From Bacteroidales bacterium (GTDB lineage: Bacteria > Bacteroidota > Bacteroidia > Bacteroidales > JAFGXI01), in NCBI GenBank assembly GCA_030627705.1, contig DAOVTE010000006.1, positions 1 through 32,880 of the forward strand: DNA of 32,880 nucleotides, read 5' to 3'. The notes under the pieces were generated by a model. The model was not told the origin of the DNA. It saw nothing but the letters and a program-made list of their open reading frames with translations, and ran no database searches. Of the stretch, positions 26,701 to 32,880 are shown one piece after another (within the stretch, counting starts at the first letter, position 1; each line of letters begins with the position of its first letter). A program made the translations under genes and the position numbers.

Positions 26701-27043
26701 CAACTCTACACTAGAGCAAGAAAAATCAGCAAAAGCGATATTAATAGATTTAGAAAAAATAGAATTCAAATTAGACGGAACAAAGGCCAAAGCAAGTTGG
26801 GAAGAAGTTCCGCCAGCACAAATGCCTTTAAATGTAAGATTAGGCGAATTGCTTTGGGCTTCGTGGCAATCTAGCGGAAATCCAACAAGTACACAAAAAA
26901 TGAATTACTCAATTCTTTTAGAAGAATACAAATCTGTATTAGAATCAATAAAAAATCAAGACAATAAAATAAAAGAATTAGACAAAACACTAGATAAAAT
27001 TAATGCGCCTTATACACCAGATAGATTACCAATATTAAAATAG
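23777..27043 (+). CDS. Large secreted Asp-box (BNR / sortilin-like beta-propeller) protein
   Basis: A 1088-residue exported protein with an N-terminal signal peptide (about 1-21, ending FSVAGN). It has about ten Asp-box repeats of the S/T-x-D-x-G-x-T/S-W type, for example SVDGGKSW (133-140), STDGGKTW (184-191), TTDSGRSW (242-249), then SYDGGKTW, SDDRGNTW, TEDDGKTW and SSDKGKTW, consistent with one or two beta-propellers of the VPS10/BNR kind. The last 300 residues are helix-rich and end without a visible type IX secretion signal. Start 23777 (ATG) is preferred over an in-frame TTG 84 bases upstream, because the signal peptide begins right after it. Such proteins are often called glycosyl hydrolases, but no catalytic residues support that here. 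Confidence 0.85.
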   Translation: MRTLNITLIFILAFSIFSVAGNKKSETKNDTLKSSTFSGLKWRSIGPAFASGRIADFAVDPRNSAHYYVAVSAGHVWETTNNGYTFSPIFDNHGVYSIGVISMDPSNPNILWIGTGENNHQRAIGYGNGIYKSVDGGKSWKNMGLKESRQIGEIIIHPTNSDIIYVAAEGSIWTDNEERGVFKSTDGGKTWTKSLYVSKNTGIASLCFDPNNPEVIYAGAEQRRRKQYTKIGGGPESAFYKTTDSGRSWNKLENGIPKVDKGGMAITVSSVNSDIVYAMFEASEGKGGFYRSTNRGGSFTKMNDYYSSGQYYSEIYCDPVDENKVYSVDTRSRFSYDGGKTWKNISTKNRHVDDHALWIDPQNNKHFLIGGDGGAYETWDEGKSFIHKTTLPVVQYYRVNTDNSYPYYWVYGGTQDNNSMGGPSQNLYNGGVTSAEWVVTLGGDGFWQAIDPTDQNIVYSAYQYGNIFRFDKKSGEKIKVRPEPRKDEFTYRWNWDSPFILSKHNNKRLYIAANKLFKSDDRGNTWQVISEDLTRNEDRNQFKVMGKYWPANAVAKDVSTSQWGTIVSLSESPIKQGLIYVGTDDGLIQITEDDGKTWRKVSEFPNIQKYTFVSDSVACKHNENVVYATFNNLKEDDFKPYVLVSSDKGKTWKSISSDLPENGSVHTINQDPVKDNLLFIGTEFGIYFSINSGKNWIELASGIPDIAVRDIAIQEREKDLVIATFGRGFYILDDYSSLREITEEKLKTENAILFPIKDALMYVQKGSRYGAGDAYYKAKNPEFGASFTYFINDIPKTKKAIRLEKEKELFKNGERIPQPKKQQLDEEKNETEPYLIFTIKDSKGSIVRKIFKKASKGINKVNWNLRYSTTTPINISNNTYDNLKNGGDRFYALPGKYSVELSMAFTDSVVKLTNSQEFNTKFINNSSIKVENRAEIDKFYNNVAELWRVTSGAEKYLNNLISKTNYIAQALHNVNNSTLEQEKSAKAILIDLEKIEFKLDGTKAKASWEEVPPAQMPLNVRLGELLWASWQSSGNPTSTQKMNYSILLEEYKSVLESIKNQDNKIKELDKTLDKINAPYTPDRLPILK

Positions 27044-27090
27044 ATATAAGTAAAAAGTTTATAAAGTGTAAAGTTTAAAACAGTAAAAAA

Positions 27091-27114
27091 GGATACCCTA
27101 TTACTCGGGTATGA
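27091..27114 (+). repeat. Dispersed palindromic repeat, GGATACCC...GGGTATGA type
   Basis: ATACCC (27093-27098) and GGGTAT (27107-27112) form a 6-bp stem around an 8-nt loop, the same family as the element at 322-343. It lies 48 bases after the Asp-box gene and could also act as a transcript 3' hairpin, though no T tract follows. Confidence 0.6.
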
Positions 27115-27144
27115 AATAAAAAATAAAATAGCACAAACCAAAAG

Positions 27145-27179
27145 TCCTTCTCCAATGAAGAGGAGTTGTGGTGAGGCTT
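27145..27179 (+). repeat. Dispersed palindromic repeat, CCTTCTCC...GGTGAGGC type (diverged)
   Basis: TCCTTCTCC and GAAGAGGAG pair imperfectly and are followed by TTGTGGTGAGGCTT, matching the tail of the element at 136-164. It ends only 13 bases before the DUF4199 ATG, so it probably forms part of that gene's leader. Confidence 0.55.
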
Positions 27180-27192
27180 CTAAACAAAAGTT

Positions 27193-27702
27193 ATGGAAGA
27201 AAAATTAAGTACTTGGAAAAATTCATTACAATACGGGGCAATTACAGGATTAGGACTTGTAGTTTTTTCGTTAATACTATTTTTTTTAGATTTAGTAAAT
27301 AACCAATATTTACAGATTTTATCTTATGCAATATTAATAGCAGGAATAGTTTATGGTTCTATTAATCTAAAAAATAGCAACGATAACTTTATTTCTTACA
27401 GTGCAGCTCTTGGTTCAGGGACACTTATTGGAGTTTTTGCTAGTATCATTATTGGGTTTTATACTTATGTATTTTACATTTATATAGATCCAGATGCAAT
27501 GGCAAAAATATTCGAGATGATGGAGCAGGGCTTGTTAGATAGAGGTATGTCGCAAGATCAAATTGAAATGTCGATAGAAATGAGCAAGAATTTTATGTCG
27601 CCTTTAACATTATTTGTAGGGTCAGTTTTATCATTTTCTTTATATGGGTTTGTATTTTCACTAATTACATCTATTTTTGTTAAGTCGAAAAATCCAAATT
27701 AA
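27193..27702 (+). CDS. DUF4199 integral membrane protein
   Basis: A 169-residue membrane protein with four hydrophobic segments (about 12-34, 37-56, 66-95, 134-161) and a more polar loop between the third and fourth (DPDAMAKIFEMMEQGLLDRGMSQDQIEMSIE). This layout, with the methionine-rich acidic loop, fits the DUF4199 family, which in Bacteroidota is commonly found directly before a dolichyl-phosphate-mannose-synthase-like GT2, exactly as here (6-bp gap). Its function is not known; the neighbour suggests a role with lipid-linked sugars at the inner membrane. Confidence 0.85.
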   Translation: MEEKLSTWKNSLQYGAITGLGLVVFSLILFFLDLVNNQYLQILSYAILIAGIVYGSINLKNSNDNFISYSAALGSGTLIGVFASIIIGFYTYVFYIYIDPDAMAKIFEMMEQGLLDRGMSQDQIEMSIEMSKNFMSPLTLFVGSVLSFSLYGFVFSLITSIFVKSKNPN

Positions 27703-27707
27703 CAAAA

Positions 27708-28655
27708 ATGAACATATCTGTAGTAGTACCATTATTTAACGAAGAAGAATCTTTACCAGAATTATTTGCTTGGATAAAACGAGTAATGACTGAAAATAAC
27801 TTTTCCTACGAGGTTGTAATGGTAGACGATGGTAGTTCCGATGGTTCGTGGAAAGTTATTAACGGCTTAGTAGAAAAAAATCCAGAAATAAAAGGAATAA
27901 AATTCAGACGAAATTACGGTAAATCTGCTGCACTTTATAGTGGGTTTGCAAAAGCATCGGGCAATGTTGTTATTACTATGGATGCCGACTTACAGGATAG
28001 CCCAGACGAAATACCAGAACTTTATAGAATGGTTGTAGAAGACGACTTTGATGTTGTCTCTGGATGGAAAAAGAAGCGTTTCGATCCTTTTGTGAAAAGA
28101 ATAACTAGTAAATTCTATAACGGAACATCACGTAAAGTAACAGGCATAGATCTTCACGACATGAATTGTGGACTTAAAGCCTACAAAAATACAGTTGTAA
28201 AGAGTATAGAAGTTTACGGCGAAATGCATCGCTATATTCCTGTTCTAGCAAAAAGAGCAGGTTTTACTAAAATTGGCGAGAAAGTAGTTGTTCATCAAGA
28301 AAGAAAATACGGAGTAACAAAATTTGGTTTAGAAAGGTTCATAAACGGGTTTTTAGATTTAATGTCGGTTACATTTATGACAAAATTCGGTAAACGACCA
28401 ATGCACTTTTTTGGTGTTTTAGGAACTTTAATGTTTTTTATTGGTGGTATTATTACTTTTTGGATAATAGGCGAAAAATTATACCACAGCTTTACTAATG
28501 TTATTACAAGAGACGTTACAGACCAACCTTTGTTTTTTATTGCACTAATTTTAGTATTAATTGGTGTGCAATTATTCTTAGCAGGTTTTATAGGCGAATT
28601 AGTTTCTAGAAATTCTAGTGATAGAAACGATTATATTGTCGAGGAGGAAGTGTAG
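27708..28655 (+). CDS. Family 2 glycosyltransferase, DPM1/GtrB-like
   Basis: A 315-residue inner-membrane glycosyltransferase. The N-terminal GT-A domain (about 1-225) has VVVPLFNEEESL (5-16), VMVDDGSSDGSW (37-48, nucleotide-binding D40/D41) and the metal-binding MDADLQDSPDEIP (91-103). Two C-terminal membrane helices (about 233-257 and 274-300) follow, as in GtrB and polyprenyl-phosphate sugar synthases. It likely moves a sugar from a nucleotide donor to undecaprenyl phosphate. The sugar cannot be named. It is coupled to DUF4199, and a hairpin follows its stop. Confidence 0.92.
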   Translation: MNISVVVPLFNEEESLPELFAWIKRVMTENNFSYEVVMVDDGSSDGSWKVINGLVEKNPEIKGIKFRRNYGKSAALYSGFAKASGNVVITMDADLQDSPDEIPELYRMVVEDDFDVVSGWKKKRFDPFVKRITSKFYNGTSRKVTGIDLHDMNCGLKAYKNTVVKSIEVYGEMHRYIPVLAKRAGFTKIGEKVVVHQERKYGVTKFGLERFINGFLDLMSVTFMTKFGKRPMHFFGVLGTLMFFIGGIITFWIIGEKLYHSFTNVITRDVTDQPLFFIALILVLIGVQLFLAGFIGELVSRNSSDRNDYIVEEEV

Positions 28656-28682
28656 GGCTAAGTTAATAATGAAATGCACAAA

Positions 28683-28705
28683 AAGGCTGTAAAGATTGCA
28701 GTTTT
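28683..28705 (+). terminator. Possible terminator after the GT2 gene
   Basis: A 10-bp imperfect stem (28683-28692 with 28696-28705, three wobble pairs at RNA level, loop AGA) ends in TTTT-ATT. It lies 27 bases after the GT2 stop. The T run is short. The rest of the 28656-28836 gap is AT-rich and unremarkable. Confidence 0.4.
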
Positions 28706-28836
28706 ATTCATTAAGTCAGTTTAGAGAACTTTAAGTCGCTATCTATAAATATATTAAACACAACTAACAAAGTCTCTTTATACAATAAACAATTTGTTAT
28801 TAACTATAATTATACTTTCAAAAAATATTATTATCA

Positions 28837-29676
28837 ATGAAAATTAAAGAATACACAAAATATATCGACAGCGACGAGGTACTAACAGGAACAGAGATAT
28901 ACGATAGTAAAAACAGAAAGACTTCTGATCTGATTTTCGATATTAATGGAAATCAGGAAATTAGAATTGATTACATATTCGAAGAGGATGAAAACTTTGA
29001 AAAAATATTAAATTTTGATGAGAATAATAATTTAATAGAAGAAAAAATCATACACTACAACAATGATAAGAAGACAATAAAAACACAATCTTCTTTCCCT
29101 GATGGATCATTAACTATTAATACTTACGATAGAACTGAGAATCGATTATTTATTAAATCAGAAGACGAAAATGGTGACTTTGAGGGCTCTACGGAAAGGT
29201 TTTTTGATAATAATTCTAATTTATTGGAATACATCCAAATAAATGATTTTGAGAAAAAAGAAAAACATGTTCTTAATAAGTATGACAATAATGGGTATTT
29301 AATACAATCAGACGAAAAAGATGAAAGAGGTAAACCACTAGCATCATATAAATTTTCTTTAGATGAAAAGGGTAATTGCATCCTCGAAGAGAAATTTAAC
29401 AATAAAGGCAAGTCCTTAGAAAAAACATCATTTCAATACGATGAAAATGGAAATATTATAAAGTCTAGATCTACAAATGCTAATATTAATTACGAATATG
29501 CGAACAATAAACTTGTAAGAGAAGAAAGAATTGGAGTCGATGGAATAAGGCATATCACATTTTATAATTTTATTGATGATAAAATTTCAAGTATTAAGAC
29601 ACATCAACTTCCGTTTGAAGAAGATTTAGATAATAGTCTTCCTGTTTCTGAAGTAAGATATGAATATATAGATTAA
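28837..29676 (+). CDS. YD-repeat-like hypothetical protein
   Basis: A 279-residue acidic protein without a signal peptide. It consists mostly of 20-25-residue strands in the YD/RHS-like pattern (YDxxGNxIxxxxxDxxGK), for example NFDENNNLIEEKIIHYNN, KYDNNGYLIQSDEKDERGK, SLDEKGNCILEEKFNNKGK and QYDENGNIIKSRS. That suggests a beta-solenoid or sheet repeat like those in RHS shells and some secreted Bacteroidota proteins, but it is far too short for an RHS toxin cage and lacks a toxin tip. It stands alone between the GT2 and citrate lyase genes. Start is ATG. Function unknown. Confidence 0.78.
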   Translation: MKIKEYTKYIDSDEVLTGTEIYDSKNRKTSDLIFDINGNQEIRIDYIFEEDENFEKILNFDENNNLIEEKIIHYNNDKKTIKTQSSFPDGSLTINTYDRTENRLFIKSEDENGDFEGSTERFFDNNSNLLEYIQINDFEKKEKHVLNKYDNNGYLIQSDEKDERGKPLASYKFSLDEKGNCILEEKFNNKGKSLEKTSFQYDENGNIIKSRSTNANINYEYANNKLVREERIGVDGIRHITFYNFIDDKISSIKTHQLPFEEDLDNSLPVSEVRYEYID

Positions 29677-29739
29677 AAATACATTAATACAAAGAGGCTT
29701 TTATAAATAGTCTGAGCAGATTAAGTATAATTAAATATT

Positions 29740-29747
29740 TATCTTTG
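29740..29747 (+). promoter_or_regulatory. Candidate -7 promoter box for the citrate lyase genes
   Basis: TATCTTTG fits TAnnTTTG and ends 25 bases before the citDE ATG. No -33 TTTG at standard spacing. Confidence 0.45.
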
Positions 29748-29772
29748 TTGAATAAAATTCAAAATCTATAAA

Positions 29773-30987
29773 ATGGCGAAAAATATTATAGCAAAATCAG
29801 GAAGCTTAGAACCAAAAACAAGATCAGATTGCGAATTGCAATTAGAATTAACTCAAACAGCAGGTATAGAAATCGACTTAAAATCTAAGGTCGATGTAAT
29901 GTTTGGTAAAGCCAACAGAGAACTTATTAAAGATGTTTTTAAGACTTTTGAGATTAAGAATGCAAAACTTACAATAATAGACAAAGGTGCTTTACCATTT
30001 GTTATAGCTGCAAGAATGGAAGCTGCAATCAAAGATTTAATAGACACAGAAAAAGAGTATTTGTTAGATATTATTGATGCAAACAAAAACACATCAGAAA
30101 AAGAGCAATTCCGCTTTTCACGTTTATATTTACCTGGTAACTCACCATCTATGATGCTAAACGCAGGAGTTCATAATCCTAACGGAATAATTCTAGATTT
30201 AGAAGATGCCGTTGCTCCTACAAAAAAACACGAAGCTAGATTTATGGTTCGTAACGCTCTTCGTTCTGTAAATTTTTATGGAGCCGAGCGTATGGTTAGA
30301 ATTAATCAAGGCAAAATGGGAATTAACGACTTAAAATATATTGTTCCTCATAATGTGAACTTAATTCTTATTCCAAAATGCGAATCTGCTGAGGAAATTA
30401 AGAATATTGATATAGAAATTGATAGAATTAAGAAAGAAAGAAATATAGATTATCCAATTTGGTATATGCCAATTATAGAGTCAGCTTTGGGTATAGAACG
30501 AGCTTTTGAAATAGCAACAGCATCCCCAAACGTATCTTCAATGGCAATTGGCTTAGAAGATTTTACTGCAGATTTAGGTGTTCGTAGAACAAATGAAGCT
30601 ACAGAATCAATTTATGCAAGAACCAGAATGGTTAACGCTTGTAAATCAGCAGGTATTCAGCCTATAGATTCTGTTTTTTCAGATGTTTCGGATATGGAAG
30701 CATTGGCTGTAAATGTTAAAACATCAAAGTCATTAGGTTTCGAAGGTATGGGTTGTATTCACCCACGACAGATTCCTGTAATAATGCAAAATTTTGCACC
30801 AGAGCAGGCAGAAATAGAAAAAGCTCAAGAAATTATTCTTGCTTTTGAAAATGCTAAAGCAAAAGGACTTGGTGTTGTTTCTTTAGGAACAAAAATGATT
30901 GATGCACCTGTAGTTAAAAGAGCAGAGACTACTATTAATTTGGCTGTAAAGTTGGGCTTTATTTCTAAAGATTGGATAACCCTTTAG
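29773..30987 (+). CDS. citE: Fused citrate lyase acyl-carrier (CitD) and beta (CitE) subunit
   Basis: Citrate lyase cleaves citrate to acetate and oxaloacetate; CitD carries the phosphoribosyl-dephospho-CoA arm and CitE is the citryl-ACP lyase. In this 404-residue protein residues about 5-100 are CitD-like (SGSLE at 9-13, IDLKSKVDVMFG, IIDKGALPFVIAARMEAAI) and residues about 113-400 are CitE (RLYLPGNSPSMM, LDLEDAV 141-147, GLEDFTADLG 260-269, GFEGMGCIHPRQI). In E. coli CitD the modified serine follows GTLE directly; here GSLE is followed by PKTR and the likely equivalent is S18 (RSDC), so the prosthetic site is shifted by four residues. Fusion of D and E is unusual against the separate genes of enterobacterial loci. 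citF follows after an inserted small gene. citC, citX and citG are not in this window. Confidence 0.93.
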   Translation: MAKNIIAKSGSLEPKTRSDCELQLELTQTAGIEIDLKSKVDVMFGKANRELIKDVFKTFEIKNAKLTIIDKGALPFVIAARMEAAIKDLIDTEKEYLLDIIDANKNTSEKEQFRFSRLYLPGNSPSMMLNAGVHNPNGIILDLEDAVAPTKKHEARFMVRNALRSVNFYGAERMVRINQGKMGINDLKYIVPHNVNLILIPKCESAEEIKNIDIEIDRIKKERNIDYPIWYMPIIESALGIERAFEIATASPNVSSMAIGLEDFTADLGVRRTNEATESIYARTRMVNACKSAGIQPIDSVFSDVSDMEALAVNVKTSKSLGFEGMGCIHPRQIPVIMQNFAPEQAEIEKAQEIILAFENAKAKGLGVVSLGTKMIDAPVVKRAETTINLAVKLGFISKDWITL

Positions 30988-30995
30988 AAAATGTT

Positions 30996-31009
30996 AAATT
31001 ATGAATTAT
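30996..31009. repeat. Left 14-bp inverted repeat of the four-helix-bundle cassette
   Basis: AAATTATGAATTAT is the exact reverse complement of 31365-31378. It lies between the citDE stop (30987) and the four-helix-bundle ATG (31024). A second motif, AATTTTGAATT (31011-31021), is the reverse complement of the first unit of the heptamer tract at 31405. Sequence composition is AT-only apart from one G, so chance matches are a concern. Confidence 0.7.
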
Positions 31010-31023
31010 TAATTTTGAATTAA

Positions 31024-31368
31024 ATGAAGCAGAATATTATTTACAATAAAAGCTTTGATTTTGCTCTTAAGATAATTGGATTATACAAAATTCTATTGTC
31101 CAATAAAGAGTATATTATCTCGAAGCAATTATTACGTTCTGCTACTAGTATTGGGGCAAATGTGACAGAATCAACAGCTGCTCAGTCGAAAAAAGATTTT
31201 ATTTCAAAATTATCAATTTCATCTAAAGAAGCCAGAGAAACAAAATATTGGTTACTATTATTAGATAAAAGTAAATTAGTCAATTTAGATTATACCGAAT
31301 ATATAAATGATATAGAGGAAATAATTAGGATATTAACTTCTATTATTAAAACAAGTCAAGAAAGATAA
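31024..31368 (+). CDS. Four-helix-bundle protein (S23 / 23S rRNA IVS family)
   Basis: A 114-residue helical protein matching the family first seen in 23S rRNA intervening sequences and related in fold to the accessory Avd protein of diversity-generating retroelements. The conserved core is present: SFDFALKIIGLYKIL, then SKQLLRSATSIGANVTEST (39-57), AQSKKDFISKLSISSKEARE and TKYWLLLL. It sits in the same direction between citDE and citF (36 and 76 bp gaps), which are otherwise partners of one enzyme, and is framed by inverted AT-rich repeats, one of which contains its stop codon. It has no known role in citrate lyase, so an inserted cassette is the simplest reading. Basic surfaces in this family suggest nucleic-acid binding. 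Confidence 0.9.
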   Translation: MKQNIIYNKSFDFALKIIGLYKILLSNKEYIISKQLLRSATSIGANVTESTAAQSKKDFISKLSISSKEARETKYWLLLLDKSKLVNLDYTEYINDIEEIIRILTSIIKTSQER

Positions 31369-31378
31369 TTCATAATTT
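31365..31378. repeat. Right 14-bp inverted repeat of the four-helix-bundle cassette
   Basis: ATAATTCATAATTT is the exact reverse complement of 30996-31009. The TAA stop of the four-helix-bundle gene (31366-31368) is inside this repeat. Confidence 0.7.
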
Positions 31379-31404
31379 TGATAATGGGTTTGAGGTTGTA
31401 TTTC

Positions 31405-31436
31405 AATTCAAAATTCAAAATTCAAAATTCAAAATT
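31405..31436. repeat. AATTCAA heptamer tandem repeat (about four units) before citF
   Basis: The C residues at 31409, 31416, 31423 and 31430 show an exact 7-base period over four units (AATTCAA). The tract ends 8 bases before the citF ATG and its unit is the reverse complement of a motif just before the four-helix-bundle gene (31011-31021). Confidence 0.9.
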
Positions 31437-31444
31437 TCATAAAA

Positions 31445-32880
31445 ATGAAACTTGAAAAAAATGCAGTCGGAAGACTAGTGCCAACAGAAATAAATGGAGA
31501 AAAAGCAGTGCCTTTTCAAGGAGTTGGAAAATACAAACCAGAAGGTCGTAGATTCTCTCATGCAATAACATCAAACAAAGATTTTCCTGCAGATGGAAAC
31601 AAGCAAGTGGCCAGCATTAAAGAAGCACTTGTAAAAGCAGGTTTAAAAGACGGAATGACAATCTCGTCGCATCATCATTTTAGAAATGGAGATTTAATAA
31701 TGAACCATATTTTTGATATTGCTAAAGAAATGGGCGTTAAAAACCTACGTTGGTTCCCGTCAGCATCTTTCCCTTGTCACGAGCATTTAATACAATATTT
31801 AGACGATGGAACTATTTCGCACATAGAAGGATCTATGAACGGAGCTTTGGGTCGTTACACATCTCACGGAAAAATGAGTAAAATGGCAGTGCTTCGTTCT
31901 CACGGAGGGCGTTACCAAGCAGTTCAAGATGGAGAAGTGCAAATAGACATTGCTATTATTGGAGCAGGAACAGCCGATTCATTCGGGAACGCAAACGGAC
32001 TTTATGGCGATAGTGCATCAGGCCTTTTAGGTTTTGCTTTAGCAGATTCGGAATACGCCGATAAGGTGATTGTAATTACCGACAATATGGTTCCATTCCC
32101 TTGTATGCCTTGGCAAATTCAAGGAAATAATGTCGATTATACTGTAAAAATTGATAAGGTTGGAGAACCAGAAAAAATTATCTCTGGAACAACTAAAATT
32201 ACAAAAAGCCCAGATCGCTTACTTCTAGCAGAAATGACAGCTAAATTTTGCGATGCTACAGGATTACTAAAAAATGGTTTTTCGTTTCAAACAGGAGCAG
32301 GAGGAACATCATTAGCAGTAAGCGATTATTTCTCTAAAATAATGAAAGAGAAAAATATTAAAGCAAGATTTGCCCGTGGAGGTTCAAATAAATATTTAGT
32401 GCGAATGCTAGAAGAAGGTCAGATAGATTACCTTTTAGATGGACAAACTTTCGATTTAGAAGGTGTGCGTTCTATGGGCGAAAACCCAAATCATACATGG
32501 ACAAGCCCATTTACAAGCTATAATTATCATAGCAAAGGAAATTTTGCGGGTATGGTAGATATTGTAATTCTTGGTGCAACCGAAGTTGATGTTAATTTTA
32601 ACGCAAATGTAGTAACTCATTCCGATGGCTTATTATTACACGGAATTGGAGGATGGCAAAACTGCTTATTCTCGAAAACAGTGATTCTACCAATTCCATT
32701 ATTCAGAGATAGAATTCCTGTGGTGATGGATGAGGTAACAACTATATGTGGTCCTGGCGAACTAATAGACGTAATAGTAACCGAGCGTGGAATTGCAATT
32801 AATCCTTTACGTAAAGATTTAATTAAAGCAGCCAAAGATTCGGGTTTACCAATAAAAACAATTCAAGAACTTAAAGACGA
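31445..32880 (+). CDS. citF: Citrate lyase alpha subunit CitF (partial, cut by window end)
   Basis: The alpha subunit swaps acetyl for citryl on the acyl carrier, forming citryl-ACP. The reading frame is open from ATG 31445 to the window edge (478 codons); the E. coli protein is about 510 residues, so roughly the last 30-40 residues are missing. Recognisable segments are AGLKDGMTISSHHHFRNGDL, the GAGTADSFGNANGLYG loop, QTGAGGTSLAVSDYF, HSDGLLLHGIGGWQN and VTERGIAINPLRKDL; all align in order with E. coli CitF. It belongs with citDE upstream, separated by the four-helix-bundle cassette, and its leader is the AATTCAA heptamer tract. citC, citX or citG could lie beyond the window. Confidence 0.95.
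   Translation, partial: MKLEKNAVGRLVPTEINGEKAVPFQGVGKYKPEGRRFSHAITSNKDFPADGNKQVASIKEALVKAGLKDGMTISSHHHFRNGDLIMNHIFDIAKEMGVKNLRWFPSASFPCHEHLIQYLDDGTISHIEGSMNGALGRYTSHGKMSKMAVLRSHGGRYQAVQDGEVQIDIAIIGAGTADSFGNANGLYGDSASGLLGFALADSEYADKVIVITDNMVPFPCMPWQIQGNNVDYTVKIDKVGEPEKIISGTTKITKSPDRLLLAEMTAKFCDATGLLKNGFSFQTGAGGTSLAVSDYFSKIMKEKNIKARFARGGSNKYLVRMLEEGQIDYLLDGQTFDLEGVRSMGENPNHTWTSPFTSYNYHSKGNFAGMVDIVILGATEVDVNFNANVVTHSDGLLLHGIGGWQNCLFSKTVILPIPLFRDRIPVVMDEVTTICGPGELIDVIVTERGIAINPLRKDLIKAAKDSGLPIKTIQELKD

Noticed and set aside
31405-31436. CRISPR or satellite-type array at the AATTCAA tract
   Set aside because: Units are 7 bases with no spacers; it is a simple tandem repeat.
32617-32835. Minus-strand open frame at the window end
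   Set aside because: It lies wholly inside citF on the opposite strand and shows no recognisable protein features.

Overview
The window is a stretch of chromosome from a very AT-rich member of the Bacteroidota. Four things point there: a Bacteroidota-type ECF sigma / FecR-like anti-sigma / STN-TonB receptor / DUF4249 cluster, other Bacteroidota families (DUF4199, DUF5011-type lipoproteins, MORN/YwqK-like proteins), TAnnTTTG-type -7 boxes, and intergenic palindromic repeats typical of the phylum. The order is not fixed by what I can see; Marinilabiliales/Bacteroidales-like or Flavobacteriales-like are both possible. No tRNA, rRNA, CRISPR array, transposase or phage gene was seen.

Layout. 1-500 is gene-free and holds a 104-bp direct repeat, each copy with a 15-bp hairpin, plus three families of short palindromic repeat. 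501-3810: dnaB (minus), diverging from lgt and a TPR-like gene (plus). 3844-7450 (minus): a DUF5011-like lipoprotein, a terminator-like hairpin, an LTA-synthase-type membrane sulfatase-fold transferase and an abutting diacylglycerol kinase. 7744-8232 (minus): a degenerate HNH + AP2-like protein. 8453-14770 (plus): a cell-surface signalling and transport locus (sigma, anti-sigma, TonB receptor, DUF4249 lipoprotein, a further lipoprotein). 14838-21237 (minus): gdhA, a 987-residue double-receiver / PPDK ATP-grasp fusion, mnmA and a MORN-repeat protein. 21350-28655 (plus): hldD, a MATE exporter, a large Asp-box (BNR) secreted protein, DUF4199 and a dolichyl-phosphate-mannose-synthase-like GT2. 28837-29676: a YD-repeat-like protein. 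29773-32880: citrate lyase, with a fused CitD-CitE, then a four-helix-bundle (S23/IVS family) gene framed by inverted AT-rich repeats, then citF, cut by the window end.

How the genes fit together. The envelope theme is strong: Lgt lipidates the several lipoproteins seen here, the LtaS-like enzyme would release diacylglycerol that the neighbouring kinase could recycle, HldD makes the heptose precursor for LPS core, and the GT2 probably works on a polyprenyl-phosphate sugar. Central metabolism is represented by NADP-type glutamate dehydrogenase, citrate lyase and the PEP-synthase-like fusion, which lacks the phosphohistidine and PEP-binding domains and so probably is not a normal PEP synthase.

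The most promising unexplained items are the receiver-receiver-ATP-grasp protein with its own conserved C-terminal domain (16334-19297), the four-helix-bundle cassette wedged inside the citrate lyase genes (about 30996-31436), the catalytically degenerate HNH/AP2 protein (7744-8232), and the hairpin placed directly before the TTG start of the LtaS-like gene. I did not find a clear, previously undescribed multi-gene defence or biosynthetic system.
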